This document shows positions 19,449 to 32,314 of a stretch of 64,000 nt of DNA, piece after piece (positions within the stretch are counted from its first letter, which is position 1; each line of letters opens with the position of its first letter). The notes under the pieces were generated by a model that searched no databases, was not told the origin of the DNA, and saw only the letters and a program-made list of their open reading frames with translations. The stretch spans positions 2,428,197 through 2,492,196 of the forward strand of contig JABAKD010000023.1 in assembly GCA_012845835.1 (NCBI GenBank). Direction: 5' to 3'. The position numbers and the translations under genes are program-made. This DNA is from Undaria pinnatifida (Eukaryota; Sar; Phaeophyceae; Laminariales; Alariaceae).

Positions 19449-20496
19449 AAATCCGACGTGGCATCCAGATACTCGAGTATCTCCTGTGTCGCCATGTATT
19501 GAATCGGCTTGGGATCATGAAAAAAACGGGCGACTGCCCGAACTGCATCTGCGTTATCGGACCTCGTCTGGTTCGCGATCAACATAAGGCTCCCCACGAT
19601 CTCGCGCAACGGCATATTCACCACGTGCCTGAAGTTCAAGAAAGGGGTTGCGGGAATGGGCCTGGATTTCGAAACGCCAACGTGATTCGGTACTCTGAAT
19701 GAACTGAGTCTGTTAAATGTCCAAAGTACCTTTCTCCCCATCCCTTATGTACTAACTGCCCATGTACCATTCTCTATCTCCCCGAGATGTTTGGTAGGAC
19801 ATATCTGATTGAGGGCACAAACTACCACATCAGCCACCTTCTCAGTAGCTGCAATCTTGATGTCGTCCAGATGAAAGACCAACATCGCCACAACGTCACC
19901 AAAAACTATCAGCCGAAACACACAGGGATCTACCAAGCATTGCTCGAAACCACGCCCCACCAGAGTTGACGACGACATCTGATACCACGCTCGACTACTC
20001 TACTTCGTGAAATATAGGGCCTTGTTCAGGAGAACTACCTTGCTGGCCAGATACTGATCCACACCCGGGGCGAGGTCGAAAGTAGATATCGGTTGTCTAA
20101 CTCCGACTAAATGAATGCCTGGTCTACATCTAAGTGCCTCAGGTCCCAGTCGAGCTTACATGCCATGGCTGCCACCAACCTGTTGAAAGTTGCGGAGGCT
20201 GTAGGGGTAAACGTTTCGAAGTAGTCTACCCCCTATATCTGGCTGTTGCCCATAGCTAACATACGGGCATTTGCCCTGTCAACCGTTTCATGCGAGTTAC
20301 TATTCCATTTGTATAGCCACTTGGCATTTACGATATTGCGTCCCTCAAGAACTTCAGTCACTTCCGCAAAGGTTCCGGCCGCCACGAGCCCATGAAACTC
20401 CTTTGACACATTGCATTCCCCCACACGCAGTAGTACTCTGATGAGCACCCCGCAGGGTACGAAATATGCTCCAGCCCCGCTTCCCGGACGAGACAT
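19449..20496 (-). pseudogene. Copia reverse transcriptase relic
   Basis: Pieces in several minus frames follow the copia RT order. NIVNAKWLYKWN and ANARMLAMGNSQ (about 20260-20350) match the fingers region. LVFHLDDIKIA (about 19860) is the catalytic box, with HLDD for the usual YVDD. THLGEIENG follows, then MPLREIVGSLMLIANQTR and AVRAVARFFHDP (19391-19741) form the connection to RNase H. In-frame stops and shifts between pieces make it non-functional. Confidence 0.85.
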
Positions 20497-21510
20497 TTAG
20501 CAACTCGCCCGGCTTACGGTAACTTCCTGTACCGCCAGTGGCCAATGGATTAGTTTACCCTCTTCATCAGGACCAAACACACTCACCAGGCTTGCTGCAT
20601 CTAGATCGAGCGTTCGCGTCTGCGCTCTAGTCCGTTTCAGCTGCTCTCCATCCCCAGGTCCCACCAGGTGCGAGTCAAGTTGGCGCGCCGCAGTCCGCGC
20701 CATCGGAGTAACCGGACCATTCTCGTCCGATGATGACACCTATCCCGGGTTTTCCCCGTCGACAGACAATTCACTACGCACCTAAGATAAAGAATCACCT
20801 GACGCGGCAGTTGTAGCGTCAGGCGCCGGCATACTAACCCCGTCAACACAACCCCGCTTACCTTGACCACCATTGCCTACACTCCCCGCTAAAAAAGCCA
20901 CTCGAGGTTGATGTGGGATTCCTCTCCCCAGCATCGGCAATCGAGTCGCTGGGCCAGAATTCGAAAACATCTAGCCCTTTCGGCTCTGCCGTTTCTTCCA
21001 GCTCCGATGCCCCCGCCCGTCATGACGTCCCTTCCAGCTCCGGCACCCCTGCCAGCTGCGGCGATATCAGTTGCTGCAGATGCACCGGCGGCACCTTCAT
21101 GACCAGTGGTGCCTCCCAGGTGACGTCCCTTGTTTCCACCACCTTGTTCGCCCGCATCGGCATCCGCAAGGAGTAACGAGGGTGGTTGATGCCTGGCCCG
21201 AGGTAGAAGCTACTTTCGCACCAGGGAAACGACTTCGTCGGGCAGTTCCAGCGGCAATATCCCGAAAAAAAACGGGTGCGGTGATGCGGGTGCTGGCTGA
21301 CCATGCCACATCTCGGTTGCGGTGCGGGTGAAGGCGTCGCACGCCCAGTGTATTGACTCGGCCCAGAGGGTTTCCTACGATGTTAATTCGACGTGAGGGG
21401 AGAAGATAAGAGCTTGGATTCGCGAGGAAAGTGCCGCGTTCTGGATGACACCCAGAGCTTCCTCGGTAACGCCATTTAGCTCCGGACTCTTGCGTTTGTG
21501 AAATCCTGTA

Positions 21511-21999
21511 TTACGCAATACTGCCTGCACACTTCCCCAAACTTCCCGCAAACAACTCTCCTCTGTTATCAGACCTCACTTTCTCCACTCCTGACGGCAC
21601 ACCATCTCCTCGCACGTCAGCCGAAAACTTTTTAAAGGCGTGAGCAGCGTCTAACTTGCGCTCGACAAAGTATACCCATGCGTACCGGGTAAAGTCGTCC
21701 TTCACTATCATGACTTTTTATGTACCAAGCAACGAAGGAATACTCCTAGGGCCATTGAGATCCACGAAACCTCTTCCAAGCATCTTTGTGGAGCGTGATT
21801 TCGTACTGTTAGCGATCAGCATACGATACCCCTTGACCATGGAACACCCAGTGCACGGTCCTAACCTACCGTCTATCTCTACTCTTAAGGATTTTGCAGT
21901 TTCTCTCAACAGAAACTCATTTGCATGGCCATGTAAGCAGTAGAAGACGTTGATGTCTACATTAGTATCATGCATACTAGCGCTCCCGGGGGCTATCAC
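21511..21999 (-). pseudogene. Copia integrase relic (GAG-pre-integrase and core)
   Basis: The upstream piece (21718-21999) carries the HHCC zinc-binding pattern as LHGHANEFLLRETAKSL with GPCTGCSMVKG, then GFVDLNGP with the first catalytic Asp. The downstream piece (21511-21711) has VKDDFTRYAWVYFVERK and VRSDNRGEL with the second catalytic Asp. A frameshift or stop between 21711 and 21718 separates them. The region 20500-21500 continues the C-terminal linker without recognisable motifs. Confidence 0.85.
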
Positions 22000-22439
22000 A
22001 GGCCTTGCCAGGGGAATGGTATGGCCAAGTTACATGGGGTTTTCGTCCAGGAAAGCCAAACTTCTGCGTCCTCCCGTCTCACACGAGTTAGCACTACCAG
22101 GGGCCTCCATAGGACATTCCAAGGAAATGGGGTCAGCAGGTTGCACGACGTTCTCGATGGGGTCGGGAACCAACAGGGGAGAGGGGGATGTAGTCGTCAT
22201 CGAAAAAAATCCTTATACTCTAGTTAGAGTATTTTTTTTTTGTTTTTTTTCAAGCACACTTTTTCTTGCCAGCTTCTGGACAAGCCGTGGTCACAGGTGT
22301 CATCCCTTCTCCTCCCCGGTTCTTGCCTTCATTTTTTATCGCGCATAGGGTTCAGCAACCGCACTGCTCGTCGATTTTTCTTCGCGTAGGTGTTGCAAAC
22401 TCACGCTCTCGCGCTTTCCGCAAGCCGATTGGTCCACAA

Positions 22440-22548
22440 GAAAAAGTCTCAACGAATTTAAACGGGTATGCACTCGGCGGGGTTCGAATTCACGCAACTG
22501 ATCTATACCAGGCTCGAGAATACCCTAATACGCCACCGGGGCGACCGC
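22440..22548 (-). mobile_element. tRNA-derived SINE head (S2) within copia
   Basis: On the minus strand the sequence starts GCGGTCGCCCCGGTGGCG, has a box A-like TGGCGTATTAGGGTA and, about 45 nt on, a box B-like GAATTCGAACCCC. Spacing suits an internal pol III promoter. The GCCCCGGTGG start is shared with the tRNA-like segments in repeat L. The 3' end and any target duplication were not resolved. It occupies the stretch between copia gag and integrase where a protease would be. Confidence 0.5.
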
Positions 22549-22962
22549 AGTATACTGATCCATCACTCCAAACCTTAAGACGCCCATCCGATAGGGTCAC
22601 GCTCATATCTTTATCGTAAGTTGCGAAATCTACTCCTCGTGTGTGCGAAGAAATTTATAAAAAGAAGTTGGAAGTCAAGCTAGGTAAGTATGCCACTTTG
22701 TCTAGCCTTACAGTGACACCTTCTACTTTGTTCGGGAAAACTACAGTCAGCGACCCGTAACCCCGAACGTCTACCAAGGAGTTATTGCCAATCCTAATCT
22801 TGTCCTAGGGAGGCTGCACGTCACGCAGTGAGTCAGCTGATCTAGTCATGTGAAAGGTCGCCGCACTATCAGCTATGTTTTTTAATGTACCGCCCGTACC
22901 CTGCTCGCGCTCTCCTACCGCCTCTCTCACCAAGCATACCAATCGCCGAACACCCACAAATC

Positions 22963-23679
22963 TCACCAGAGCCGTCGCGACTTCTTTGCGGAAGGGATGA
23001 CGTGCGGGGTGCAGTTGAACCGCCTATGGTCTGGCTCCAAGCATCGGTGATACATTTTTCTCGTATCGTCGTACTTCCTGACCTTCGTACTGCTGCTGTT
23101 GGGGTTGTTGGCTGCAACAACATCATCGGAAACACCAATACAAGCTCGGTCGCCCTTTCCATTGCCTTCCTGCTTACGAGTTCGGCGGCCAGGCTTGTTC
23201 GCAATTAGGGCTTGTCCTACATTTCGAACTTTGGTGCTCGCACCTCTTGACATGATTGGGTGTCTTTGCCTTACTGCAGCCTCCATCTTGGCCCGGGTGA
23301 CGTTATATTTGTAGAATATGATACGGTGCTCGAATTCGTAGTCGTCAGTGAGAACTTCTACGATATTGAGGTTCACATTCTGTAGGTAGGCGCGCTCCCA
23401 GGGATCCAAAACACCGACAAAAGTTTCCACACGCGCGAAAGATCTCATCCGTTCTTCCTTTTTCTCCATGACCAGATCGTTGATCTGTCGTTCCCACTTA
23501 GACTTCTTAGCCAGTGTTTTCGGCAACAACCAGTCATTGATTATACGCCAAGCTACACTATGATAATATTTATCGAACACCCTGCTCAGCAACTCCCGGT
23601 CGGTAATACTCTCCGTTTTGCAAGTCCAAGCTAATCGGGACATCTTCACGCTGGTTTCAGTAAATCCTTGGTCTAGCAA
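22963..23679 (-). pseudogene. Copia gag relic
   Basis: The 238-residue frame begins at or near the gag start, with an alpha-helical gag body (SKWERQINDLVMEKKEERM, LDPWERAYLQNVNLN). It ends in a degenerate CCHC knuckle, YHRCLEPDHRRFNC, whose first Cys is Tyr. It is the longest surviving frame of the element and is placed just inside the 5' LTR, as expected. Confidence 0.75.
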
Positions 23680-24190
23680 AAACGGGACGTCTCAGATGGA
23701 TCACCTACCATCATATCAGTCACAGGCGTGAAGGCTTGCAAGCAACCGCAGGCGATTGCATAGCCTTCAAACCGTCGCTTTCACAGAGGGTATCCCACAC
23801 CACGACCGTTTTGATTTAATTTGGGAAGAGCCGATGTGGTGCTACTGGTCTCACTAGGTCCGATGGATGGACTGCTACCCCTCTGAAATGTCCACTCCAT
23901 CACCAATCGTTTGCAGCGGACCATCGTTGGCGACTCCGAATTCACGACTACAATCCAACCCTAGTCCCAGCTGGCACTTTCAACACCCGATGAGGGATGG
24001 TCTCCACTTGTGGGTGCCGCTTGAAGTCCGCCCGCGTTTTCCCGGCTCGCCTTGGTCGCCGACAGCCTTTCCTCGAAGAGCCTTGTCTGCGAAACGAACT
24101 TCTCCTTCAAATCTTCTATGGTCTCATGGTCCTCGATCTCAAATCAACCACCGTCAAGTTCGAGCTTTCCGTTAACGTATTTATTGACCG

Positions 24191-24615
24191 TGATGTTCAG
24201 CAGACGGAGTAGCAACAACAGCCTCGAGCTGTGTGCTTAGACAAGGTGCTGCCCGCTGCCGTATGCCCGAGCCGAAAGAAAATGATGTTTATGTCTTGAA
24301 CATTACAGCAGTACCCAAGAGAAAAACAAAGAGAAGGCGAGGAGCTGTGGGTGTAGAGAAGAATGAGCTTGAGGGGGGCACAAGCTGGTCCCCACCACGC
24401 TCGCCTACCACACAAAATCCGCCGTACCTCCCCAATCCACAAATACACTGTCCATCAACTGGCCATAATGTAAAATATCTAACTATGGCGGATACCCCGC
24501 AATGTCCCGTTCGCTGTAGCCAACAGACTTTCCAAATATTATTCCTGGGATACCGTACATCCCGTAATACCCAGAGTACCACATTATATTTGGCTGATAT
24601 AAGCCATATTCATCA
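24191..24615 (-). repeat. Copia 5' LTR
   Basis: 425 bp, direct-repeat partner of 18228-18625. It carries an extra ~30 bp around 24440-24470 relative to the other LTR. Confidence 0.85.
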
Positions 24616-27048
24616 TAATCCACAGATGCAGCCAGTCTCTTCAGATTGATGTACCTTTGGTTCTCAGTACAAGAGCTCCGCACCTCGACTTTGAGGCACT
24701 GCGGTGGTCGAAATTTGGGGTACACAAAACGCCCTTTCGCCTTCGCCGGCTTTCTCCTACAAATCGTACCAAGTTAAAGTATCAAATATATGTCACTAAT
24801 CGTAACCGTAACCCTAAATAGTTATTAAAGATGTTTTTTGTTGTGTTTTTGTGCATTTTTTCAAAACGAGACAACAATCGACCCTCAGCTGAACGTATGC
24901 ACATTATTGGCGGCCAGATACAGCTCCCCACAAGCAACCGCGGCCAGCGAAATTGACGGACGCTCGTCATGGGGTTCATGCCGACGTCTGGTGCGCCAGC
25001 AAGCAGTCGTAGGCGGCCAGGAGCGACTGACGAGATGTTTTCGTGAGTCAAACGTGTGAGCCAGCAGCACCAAAAGCTACCAAAGTGACTAAGATACCTC
25101 GATTCACGCACGGGGGCCTAATACAAGGGGTACGTCACGCTACATCACGGATGAAAAAACGGCAAAAGGTAAATATTTTCGCCAGACGGATTACATAACT
25201 CTCTCTTATGTCTGCGGTAGGTCTTTGGAGAAAAGGAGAGGGACGCCCGAATAGGGGTAGTCAGTTACGGCATGGAGCCCAAACAAATGCTAAAAGAACT
25301 TGAAAAGCTCTGTAATACTGGATGTTTTTCTACATTTTTTCTGAACTTTAAGAAGTTGGATCTTGTTTGCAGATGGCATATTCTATTCTGAATTGGTTTT
25401 GTATAAAAGCGAAATGCCTCCATACGAGCTCCTACTCCAAACAATTCTGTCCGATCCCCCACGGCCTTCAATCGCGTTACCTCGTGCACCAGATGCAGTC
25501 TAGCAGTAAGCGTGACAGGCAGCAGAGTCGTTTAGTGCGGGTAGAGGTTGGCATAACAAGCTCCAACAACACGCACGGCATACCGTGCATAACTCTACAA
25601 TAATTACACCCCAATTTTTTACGAAGCCGGGAACTATAAAGGGTGTGAAGGAGCAGTGGCATCGGCAAAGAGCTGCTACCTCGGCAGCAGCTCGTAGCGG
25701 TAGTAAACAACAAAAGCACCATCAACAGCGCTGGTCCTATGAGCATAAGTTCAGCAGATTTGTACCTGACGTGTCACAACGGCAGCACCTACTATATATA
25801 TATATATATTCAGCTGAGTCAGAAATCAAAAACTGTCAAAAAGACGAGATCTGCCGATATCAATCATTGAAAGGTAGTCGCAACATCTACATGCATATTA
25901 CTCATCATGGTCGGAGCCTCCGCTCCCGGCCTCTTGGCAAGTTGTGACAAGCCCAACCTTGCAACACCGATCATTTGTGATACTCAAGAGCGCAGCCCAA
26001 AGCTACTCAAAACACTCTCCCGCTCCCACCAAGTTCATGCAAAGACCGACCGCTGTACCAAGCATCTTGCGGTGCTCGTTAAGCAATCGTCTATGGGTCG
26101 CTCGACTGGTACTCTTCTCGCGTAGGATAGCGCCGTGGACATCAGGACGCGATACATGGAGCTACAGTTTGGTTGTGGTCGGCGCTGGTGGCCACAACCT
26201 GACCCCTATTGTTTTGGGCAGGCGTTCGTTTCCGGGACCATTGCCCCCTTTGCCTAGTACGACGCGCCCTTTTGTGGAAAACCCTTGGATCCTTGTGAAA
26301 CCGTCGTATCATCCAACCCAGCTCATCGTCGGTCAAAAACACTCACGCGATACCTTAGACGATGGATCCGAGATATATATTATGCCGATCAAGTTGAAGA
26401 GACGAAACCCGGCCTTTCCGCTAAGGGAAGCCCTGCCCAGCACGCTCTCTCATGCACCGCTTTAACCAGTGACGCTCGCGAATGGAATGCACCATGGGGG
26501 GTGGACACTTCCTGATGTTCACCGCGAGCCTCTATAGGGCCTTCTCAACCGCGACCGCGAACCGGGGGCTGCCGCCCTCGTGTGGTGACAAATCACGAAA
26601 ATCCCTCAACCCCCAATACAAAACCCCGAAAATCAAGCTAGAATGTATGCGGTGTACAACACTTTAGGCGATCGAATCCCTCCCCCCCCTCCACCCCAGG
26701 GGAAAGCATTCTGACACAAACCCACCGCCAGAACAGTCTGGCGCCCAAACAAGAAACAACGCTAAATCTACCCTCGAAATAGCGCCAATTGCTCCCTGAA
26801 GACAACGCCGAGTGCGTCCAAACAATATCGTCAACTGCGCCCATCAAGTGCTTACCCTCCCCCCCGAAGCCCGGTTCCCCGACGTACGGCCGGCACAGAC
26901 GTCGCCCGTCTTAGCGAACCCCCCTCTTTCCCGGCCACAACCGAGGACGACGAGTGGGTGTGCGTAGTGCCCTGTTGAATACAGATCTCGCCCTGCATCA
27001 GAGGTAACGTGACCGAGAAACGGCGAAAGCGCAACAATGACGCGAGCC
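24616..27048. other. Gene-less stretch right of the copia element
   Basis: No domain is recognised in any frame, including the 173-residue plus frame at 25944-26465. A (TA)n tract lies at about 25793-25810. About 24745-24800 holds GCCGGCTTTCTCCTACAAAT followed by GTAACCCTAAATAG, which resembles the block just before the telomere-like tract at 42225-42260. Confidence 0.5.
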
Positions 27049-27340
27049 CGGAAACGCGCGTTTGTACGTCCGACAACAACGAGAAAAGGGGCAGCCGAGG
27101 GCACGCAGCGGAGGTGGCGCGACAAAGAGGCGGATCAAGGGCGACACCGACGCAAACTGGGAAACGCGCATTCGTAAGTATGACAACGGCAAGAAAAGAG
27201 GCGGCCGAGGGCACGCGGTGGAGGCGACGCAACAGCGAGACGGGGCGAGAGCGACAAAGAAGCATAAAAAACAACGCACGTTCATGCGTCCGACAACAGC
27301 GATGAATGGTACAGCCGCAGGCACGCAACGGTGGAAGAAG
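27049..27340 (+). repeat. Tandem repeat, about 109-bp units
   Basis: Units start near 27049, 27158 and 27268 (partial). Each has an AACGC(A/G)CGTT-like start, a CGACAAC step, AGCCG(A/C)(G)GGCACGC and GGTGGA, at about 75-80% identity. The minus frames of 136-178 residues across this area just translate the repeats. Confidence 0.65.
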
Positions 27341-28405
27341 GACAAGAAAGAGAAAGAACACGCAAAGGGAGAGAGGGACACAAGACAAGCCCCAACCTCG
27401 CTTCTCACCCCGAACCTCTTCGTCTCCGACGCCGTTGTCTGCTCCCTGTCGTTATCGGTGAGGCGGACGCGCCGGTACGGCGAGTAGAAATCGTAGACAT
27501 GTCCTGGTCGCCCTGTCGCCCCTTGCCATCTCCGAGCAGTTCTACGACCTTCGTGCCGACCGGGAACCTCCTCAGTGCCTCCTTCCTTCTCATCGTGGCT
27601 CGTCTCCTCACCCCCTTGTCCGGTCCTTGGGGGGAGCTTCCCTCACTGCTCGAGTCGTGCAAACTCCACGGCGAGTGAAATATGTCAACCTACAACGAGA
27701 TGAAGGTGTCCAGTTCCTTTGTCTTCGAGACCTGGTCCGACGCCATGCTGTCCAGATGCTGGCCGCGGTACACCCAACTCGCGGCCCTCGCTGAGCTGAC
27801 CACCCACCTCGTGTCCAGTAGAGTGTACATTGACGCGGGTGTGGTCGAGTCTTTTTCAAGCCCAATATCTCCGCCCCCAAAACCTGTATGAACTCGTTTT
27901 CCGTTGAGTGCCGAAAGTTGGACGGCCTCGCGTAGAACGGCTTCAGCGGCGCCGTGGACACTGTCGTGGAGCGTGTCGCTCGGCCCTTCCTCTCGATGAT
28001 GACGCTCAGGCCCTCAAACACACGTCCACCACTCTCCACGGGCCCGTCTATTTCTCGTGAACCGGCTTGGGCCCCATCCGCTGCAGCTGAAGCGAGCTGT
28101 CGCTCAACCGCGCGCGGACGAGGTCATATCTAGAGACAAAGACGCCATCTGACGGCCCCTTGTTCGCGGCGTTCTGTGCTGACGCGCATTATCCCTGTCT
28201 TCTCGCCTCATCTTCAGCGTCTCCCGGACCTCCCGTATATTGTGTTGGCTTCCTTTTTATAATGTTCTCCAGGCCTCTCAAACTCTATGTGTCACCCATC
28301 TGAGGCACCAACTTGTCAAGGGACGTACACGGGCTGCGGCCGACCAAAAGCTGGAAGGGCGTCATGCCCGGAGTGGAGGGTAGGGACGGGTATGGCGTGG
28401 TGCGC

Positions 28406-29079
28406 TTAATCCAGCATGCTACCGCTACATATTCGTCCCATCGGGTAAGTCACGCGGTACACAGGATGGTGTAAAGCGTCAAGTGTCCTCTCTCCTGCTT
28501 CCTCCACGTCACCTTGGCCTCTCGGGTGGTCCGCTGGTCTGTAGTTTGTATTAACCTTACGCCAGCGGCAAAGGTGCTCCGTCTCCGAGGCTGTGGATTC
28601 GCCCTCTCCGTCGGTACGGATGTACGAGAACACCCCAAACGTCAGGCGCAAGTCAAGAACAAAACGAGCAACGCCGTGCGCCTCCTTCGACGGTATAGGG
28701 GACGCGAAGAAAAACATTGATGCTCTGTCCACCACGAACAGCAAGTACTCGCTTTTTTGCCTTGGATGTAATGTGAATTTTTTGCTGTTCCATCTCTAAC
28801 ACGTCCCACGGCTCGAGATGCCTGTCAGGTAGCATAGGTTTGCGCTGATTGCACGATTGTTTCCTACGCCGGCGTCCGCAATACAATTCATAATCCCTCG
28901 CGTCCCTGCATATACGTGGCCAGTGGAAGCGGTCGCGCAGTAGTGACAGCTTTGTACCTTCTCCGGGGTGACCGTGTGGGCAGTGAACAAACGCGAGCAA
29001 GTCGGCGATGAACAGGCGTGCCACGGCCTGGCCTGACGTGCGCCTTACTAGGATATCTCACTGTTCTAGCTCTTACCAT
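28406..29079 (-). pseudogene. Gypsy integrase relic
   Basis: The zinc-binding region is at about 28840-29000: VHCPHGHPGEGTKLSLLR, then FHWPRICRDARDYELYC, an HHCC pattern with eroded cysteines. The catalytic core follows in another frame (28406-28744): LFVVDRASMFFFASPIPSK with the first Asp and FGVFSYIRTDGEGES around the second. A frame change and several stops separate the parts. Confidence 0.8.
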
Positions 29080-29159
29080 ACCAACTCTTGATCGTCGAGA
29101 TGGTGCCTCGCCACGTCTCGCTCCCTGATATCCCCCTGCCCCCCTGCCCCTTCCCCACT

Positions 29160-29945
29160 ATCAAGTGCCTCCCAAACCACACCGAGAAGTGAATCCTCCA
29201 TTCGACAGCTTGACCAGGCCCGGCACGTCTTGCAACGCCTGAATCGCCCGTTCCATTACCGCACCTTCCAGGAATCGCTCGTGGAGTGGCAGACCCCCCC
29301 TCTCTTCAAGGGGAGTCCCCGCGCTGCCGGCTGGTTGGGCGACGGTGTCCGCTCGTTTCGTCGGCGCCCCACTAGTGCTGGTCCTCGTACACGGCAACCC
29401 CGTCGATCCTGGCGCCGCTGGAAGAGTGCGCGACCCGGGCCTCCGTTTACCGGCGTGGTCAGGGAGCGGCAGCAGCCGCACCGACGGGTTGGGCATCCGT
29501 CCCGACCTCTTCACCGCTACAGGTCCGCCGACCGCCAGCGCGGCGATTGCATCGTGGGACGGGATGGTCAGCAGTCGCTTTTTTCCCGCGCATCCTTCCT
29601 CGGGCGCTTGGGCGGCTGCGGCGTTCTGACAGAGCTGTGGCACGCTGTAAACAACGGCTCCAAGCAGGGAGAGGACAGCGCGCATGCGTGGTTTCAGCGG
29701 GCGTGTTCTCCGCGGGCTTAGATCGTCGGTGTTCGTCGCGATAGCGCAACCCTCTACCCCCCCCCCCCGGCCTTGAATCACCGGTTCTAGGTCCTTCCGT
29801 AACAAATACTATAAAACCGGACCCTGCGCCCCCAAATATCGCTCGGCGCGCTGGAGGTCGCATCGTCGGGGAATGAATCTTCAACGGGGTCGGCCATGGT
29901 GCCTGGTCGGAGCAGACGGGACAACGCGTCGGGGAGCTGCTCTCC
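29160..29945 (-). pseudogene. End of gypsy RNase H plus linker
   Basis: Near 29930-29945 the minus strand reads GEQLPDALSRLL, the conserved end of gypsy RNase H (usually ADaLSR). The following 214-residue frame (29161-29805) is proline, alanine and arginine rich and lacks motifs. It occupies the RNase H to integrase linker and is unusually long. Confidence 0.55.
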
Positions 29946-30344
29946 ATCGCCTACTCATGTCGAACTCCCTCAAGCGCAACCCGAGCGGTATATCTGGGGC
30001 GTATAATCGCAGCTATGGAATAAACAAGTAAATGCCGAACATTCTGTGCCTAGTGTTAACCATCTACTCGCTAGGTACGACCGAAAATGGGTCACTGCCA
30101 AGAGCACCACCATACTCTCCGTTTCCGTGCCCCCGCGCCGGGCGCCGTTCGCCGACGACCAGAGGCTAGAATAGGCGATGACCTTTTTGTCTCTTTAGAT
30201 TTCTTGCGTTAGGGTGGCGCCGGCCGCCGCCGCAATCGCGTCTAGATGCAGTACGAACAACTTGTCGCACGCAGGGAACGCTCGGTAGAGGTAGGACGTC
30301 AAGGCAAATTTGGGAAACAGGAAATCGTGCTGGTGGAGCTCTGT

Positions 30345-31000
30345 CTACGAGATGAGCGAAAGTCGGGATCGTTTAGAGGCCAAGGCTGTGTTGCGCATAA
30401 TGTCTGTGAGCGGCTCCGCCAGTATGCTGTAGCGTTCGATGTACTCTCCCAGGTATCCTGTCATTCCCCAGAACGCGCGCAAATCTTCAACCGTCGTACG
30501 CGGGGTAGGTCCCGCTATCGCCGCTAGCTTAGACTCTGCTGGCCGCACGCCCTGCCGGTCTACAATCACTTTCACAAATTACAGGCTTGCAAAACACCAC
30601 TTCGACTTCGCAACGTCCGACCAAAGCCCTCCCGCTTGCAGACGAGATCAGAGCGCGGAGACGAGGGCAACGTGATGATCGAAATCCGCGTCGTACTTGG
30701 TAATATCGTCAAGGTAATTATCTACCTCGTTCCCCATTAGATCCCCCTCATGGAACTTGCATCATGCTCGCGAAAAATATCGGTAACATCTTTGAGCCGA
30801 AACCGCACAGCACGTACTCCCACACCTGCCCGAACGCGTCACGAACTGCCTTTTATTTGGGGTCCGTTTCGACTTATGGGAGGTAGAGAAAACGTCACGT
30901 TGAACCAATGGACGCGAACCACGAACTACGGCTTAACCGCTGGAACAGCTTCTGGATGTTGCCTAAGCCGTCACTTCAGTCCTCATGAAGCTATTACTAA
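30345..31000 (-). pseudogene. Gypsy reverse transcriptase relic
   Basis: The catalytic box reads NYLDDITKY (YLDD at 30705-30716), preceded upstream by a CGFGSKMLPIFFASMMQ segment matching the primer-grip approach. The thumb/connection (30345-30575) is VRPAESKLAAIAGPTPRT, DLRAFWGMTGYLGEYIERYS and AEPLTDIMRN. In-frame stops appear after LVSAL and before FVKVIVD. The plus-strand 212-residue frame over 30750-31388 is a shadow of this region. Confidence 0.8.
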
Positions 31001-32209
31001 CGCGGTAAATGTGGCGCAACCGCAAGCTACAAACCTGCTCACGCACCGTCACAAATCTAGACACCCAGTTGGATGTGGTCTTGTGAATAACCCCTCTATT
31101 GGCGATCGTCTATGCCTCAACATAAAACGTCATGCGACTCTTCTGGCGAAAAGCGCTGTCGCTTTGCTGCGATTGGCGTACACTCTTCGTCAATCAGGCG
31201 AATCTGTAACTATCTTCCCTTGCACGCGGGAACATCCGTCGTGTCCCACGGAAACAGATCTGCGACGTTCTGCGGACCTAGCACGCACAGCATCCAATTG
31301 TGCTGTCATACGTCAAGTTGCCCGACGTTCGCGTCGGAGATCTCCACCCCACGCGTTGAGCTCTCGTTGCTGGCGGATTTGGGAATGACGGGAGGTCGTC
31401 GGTGGACTCGGGGAGTGAGTTTGTTGAAAGTGGGGGCGGGTGTAAAAACAACGAGCGGAGCCGATCCTCATCCCTCACGTTGACCGCTATCACTTTTACA
31501 ATCAGGTGTCCGCTTCGCGCTACGGCGGGCGACCTGCCAGTGATAACCACCTCGCAATACAACGGGGCCTCTGGCTCCCACCATCGTACTACCCGCGCCA
31601 TCCCCACTACTGCCCAGCTGTCTGTGTCATACTTCGCAACCGACTGGATCGGGACCAATTGCCGCTCGCTGGGTTGGGGCATCCATCTACCGCGAATCCC
31701 ACGAATCCCCTACTTCTACGTGCCGAGAAATTCGAAACTCCCACTGCAGCGTCCCGTCGTCTTCCCACGCTGCCTGGTCCACGAAACACATTGGCGGCGA
31801 CCGGACTGAAGGCGAGGCTGGGGCGCAAGGGGGGGAGAGCGGGAAGTTCTCAATGGCCAGGTTTAGTGTATAGTAGAGGTCCCAGGGCTGCTTGGTGGCC
31901 TTGACGCTCCGTTAAAACGGCACCCACGGCGACCAGGGTAGTGGCTGAAATTACTTACCCTCTTCAAGCGAGATGACGCTGTTGTTGGTCCTGGAACAAC
32001 TCGCCCCTTACGTTTAGGCGTGCGGGGAATCCTTCCCAATCCTGACCGCAGTGTCCCGGGCCATATCTTAGGCCGGCAGCACTATCGGCAGCACCGTTCA
32101 TCCCAGGGTTTCCATGCCGGGGACTTCACCGCCGACCGGGTTTGCAGAGCTGAAGGGAGCCCTTTCCTTGACGGCTAAGCTTTCGCTGCGCTGTGTTTCC
32201 TTGTAAGGA

Positions 32210-32314
32210 TCGTACACTACTCCAAACTGCCAGCGATATGTAGTTGCCCCCTTCGGCGCCCGTGTCAATTAAGATCCCCACCAGAATGCATCCCCTATGC
32301 TCTTGGGCTTCCAC
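32210..32314 (-). pseudogene. Gypsy aspartic protease relic
   Basis: The minus frame reads GILIDTGAEGGNYIS, the DTGA active-site motif of retropepsins followed by the usual hydrophobic stretch. The remainder of the protease is scrambled by stops. Confidence 0.6.

Larger units (their letters stand above)
18228..24615 (-). mobile_element. Decayed Ty1/copia LTR retrotransposon
   Basis: Two direct repeats bracket minus-strand gag, integrase, RT and RNase H relics in the order gag-INT-RT-RH, which defines Ty1/copia. The LTRs are 18228-18625 (3' LTR) and 24191-24615 (5' LTR); read on the coding strand they start TGTTATTT/TGATGAAT and end CTGAACATCA. A purine-rich tract (CCTAGGGAGGG on the coding strand, 18626-18636) abuts the 3' LTR as a polypurine tract should. 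LTR divergence is roughly 15% by eye and every domain is frameshifted or stopped, so the element is old. No target duplication is visible. A 5'-truncated SINE-like copy sits in the RNase H region, and a tRNA-like SINE head sits between gag and integrase. Confidence 0.85.

Noticed and set aside
30750..31388. 212-residue plus-strand ORF
   Set aside because: It lies antisense to the gypsy reverse transcriptase relic, whose YLDD and thumb motifs are on the minus strand. Arg/Ser/Thr-rich composition is typical of a shadow frame.
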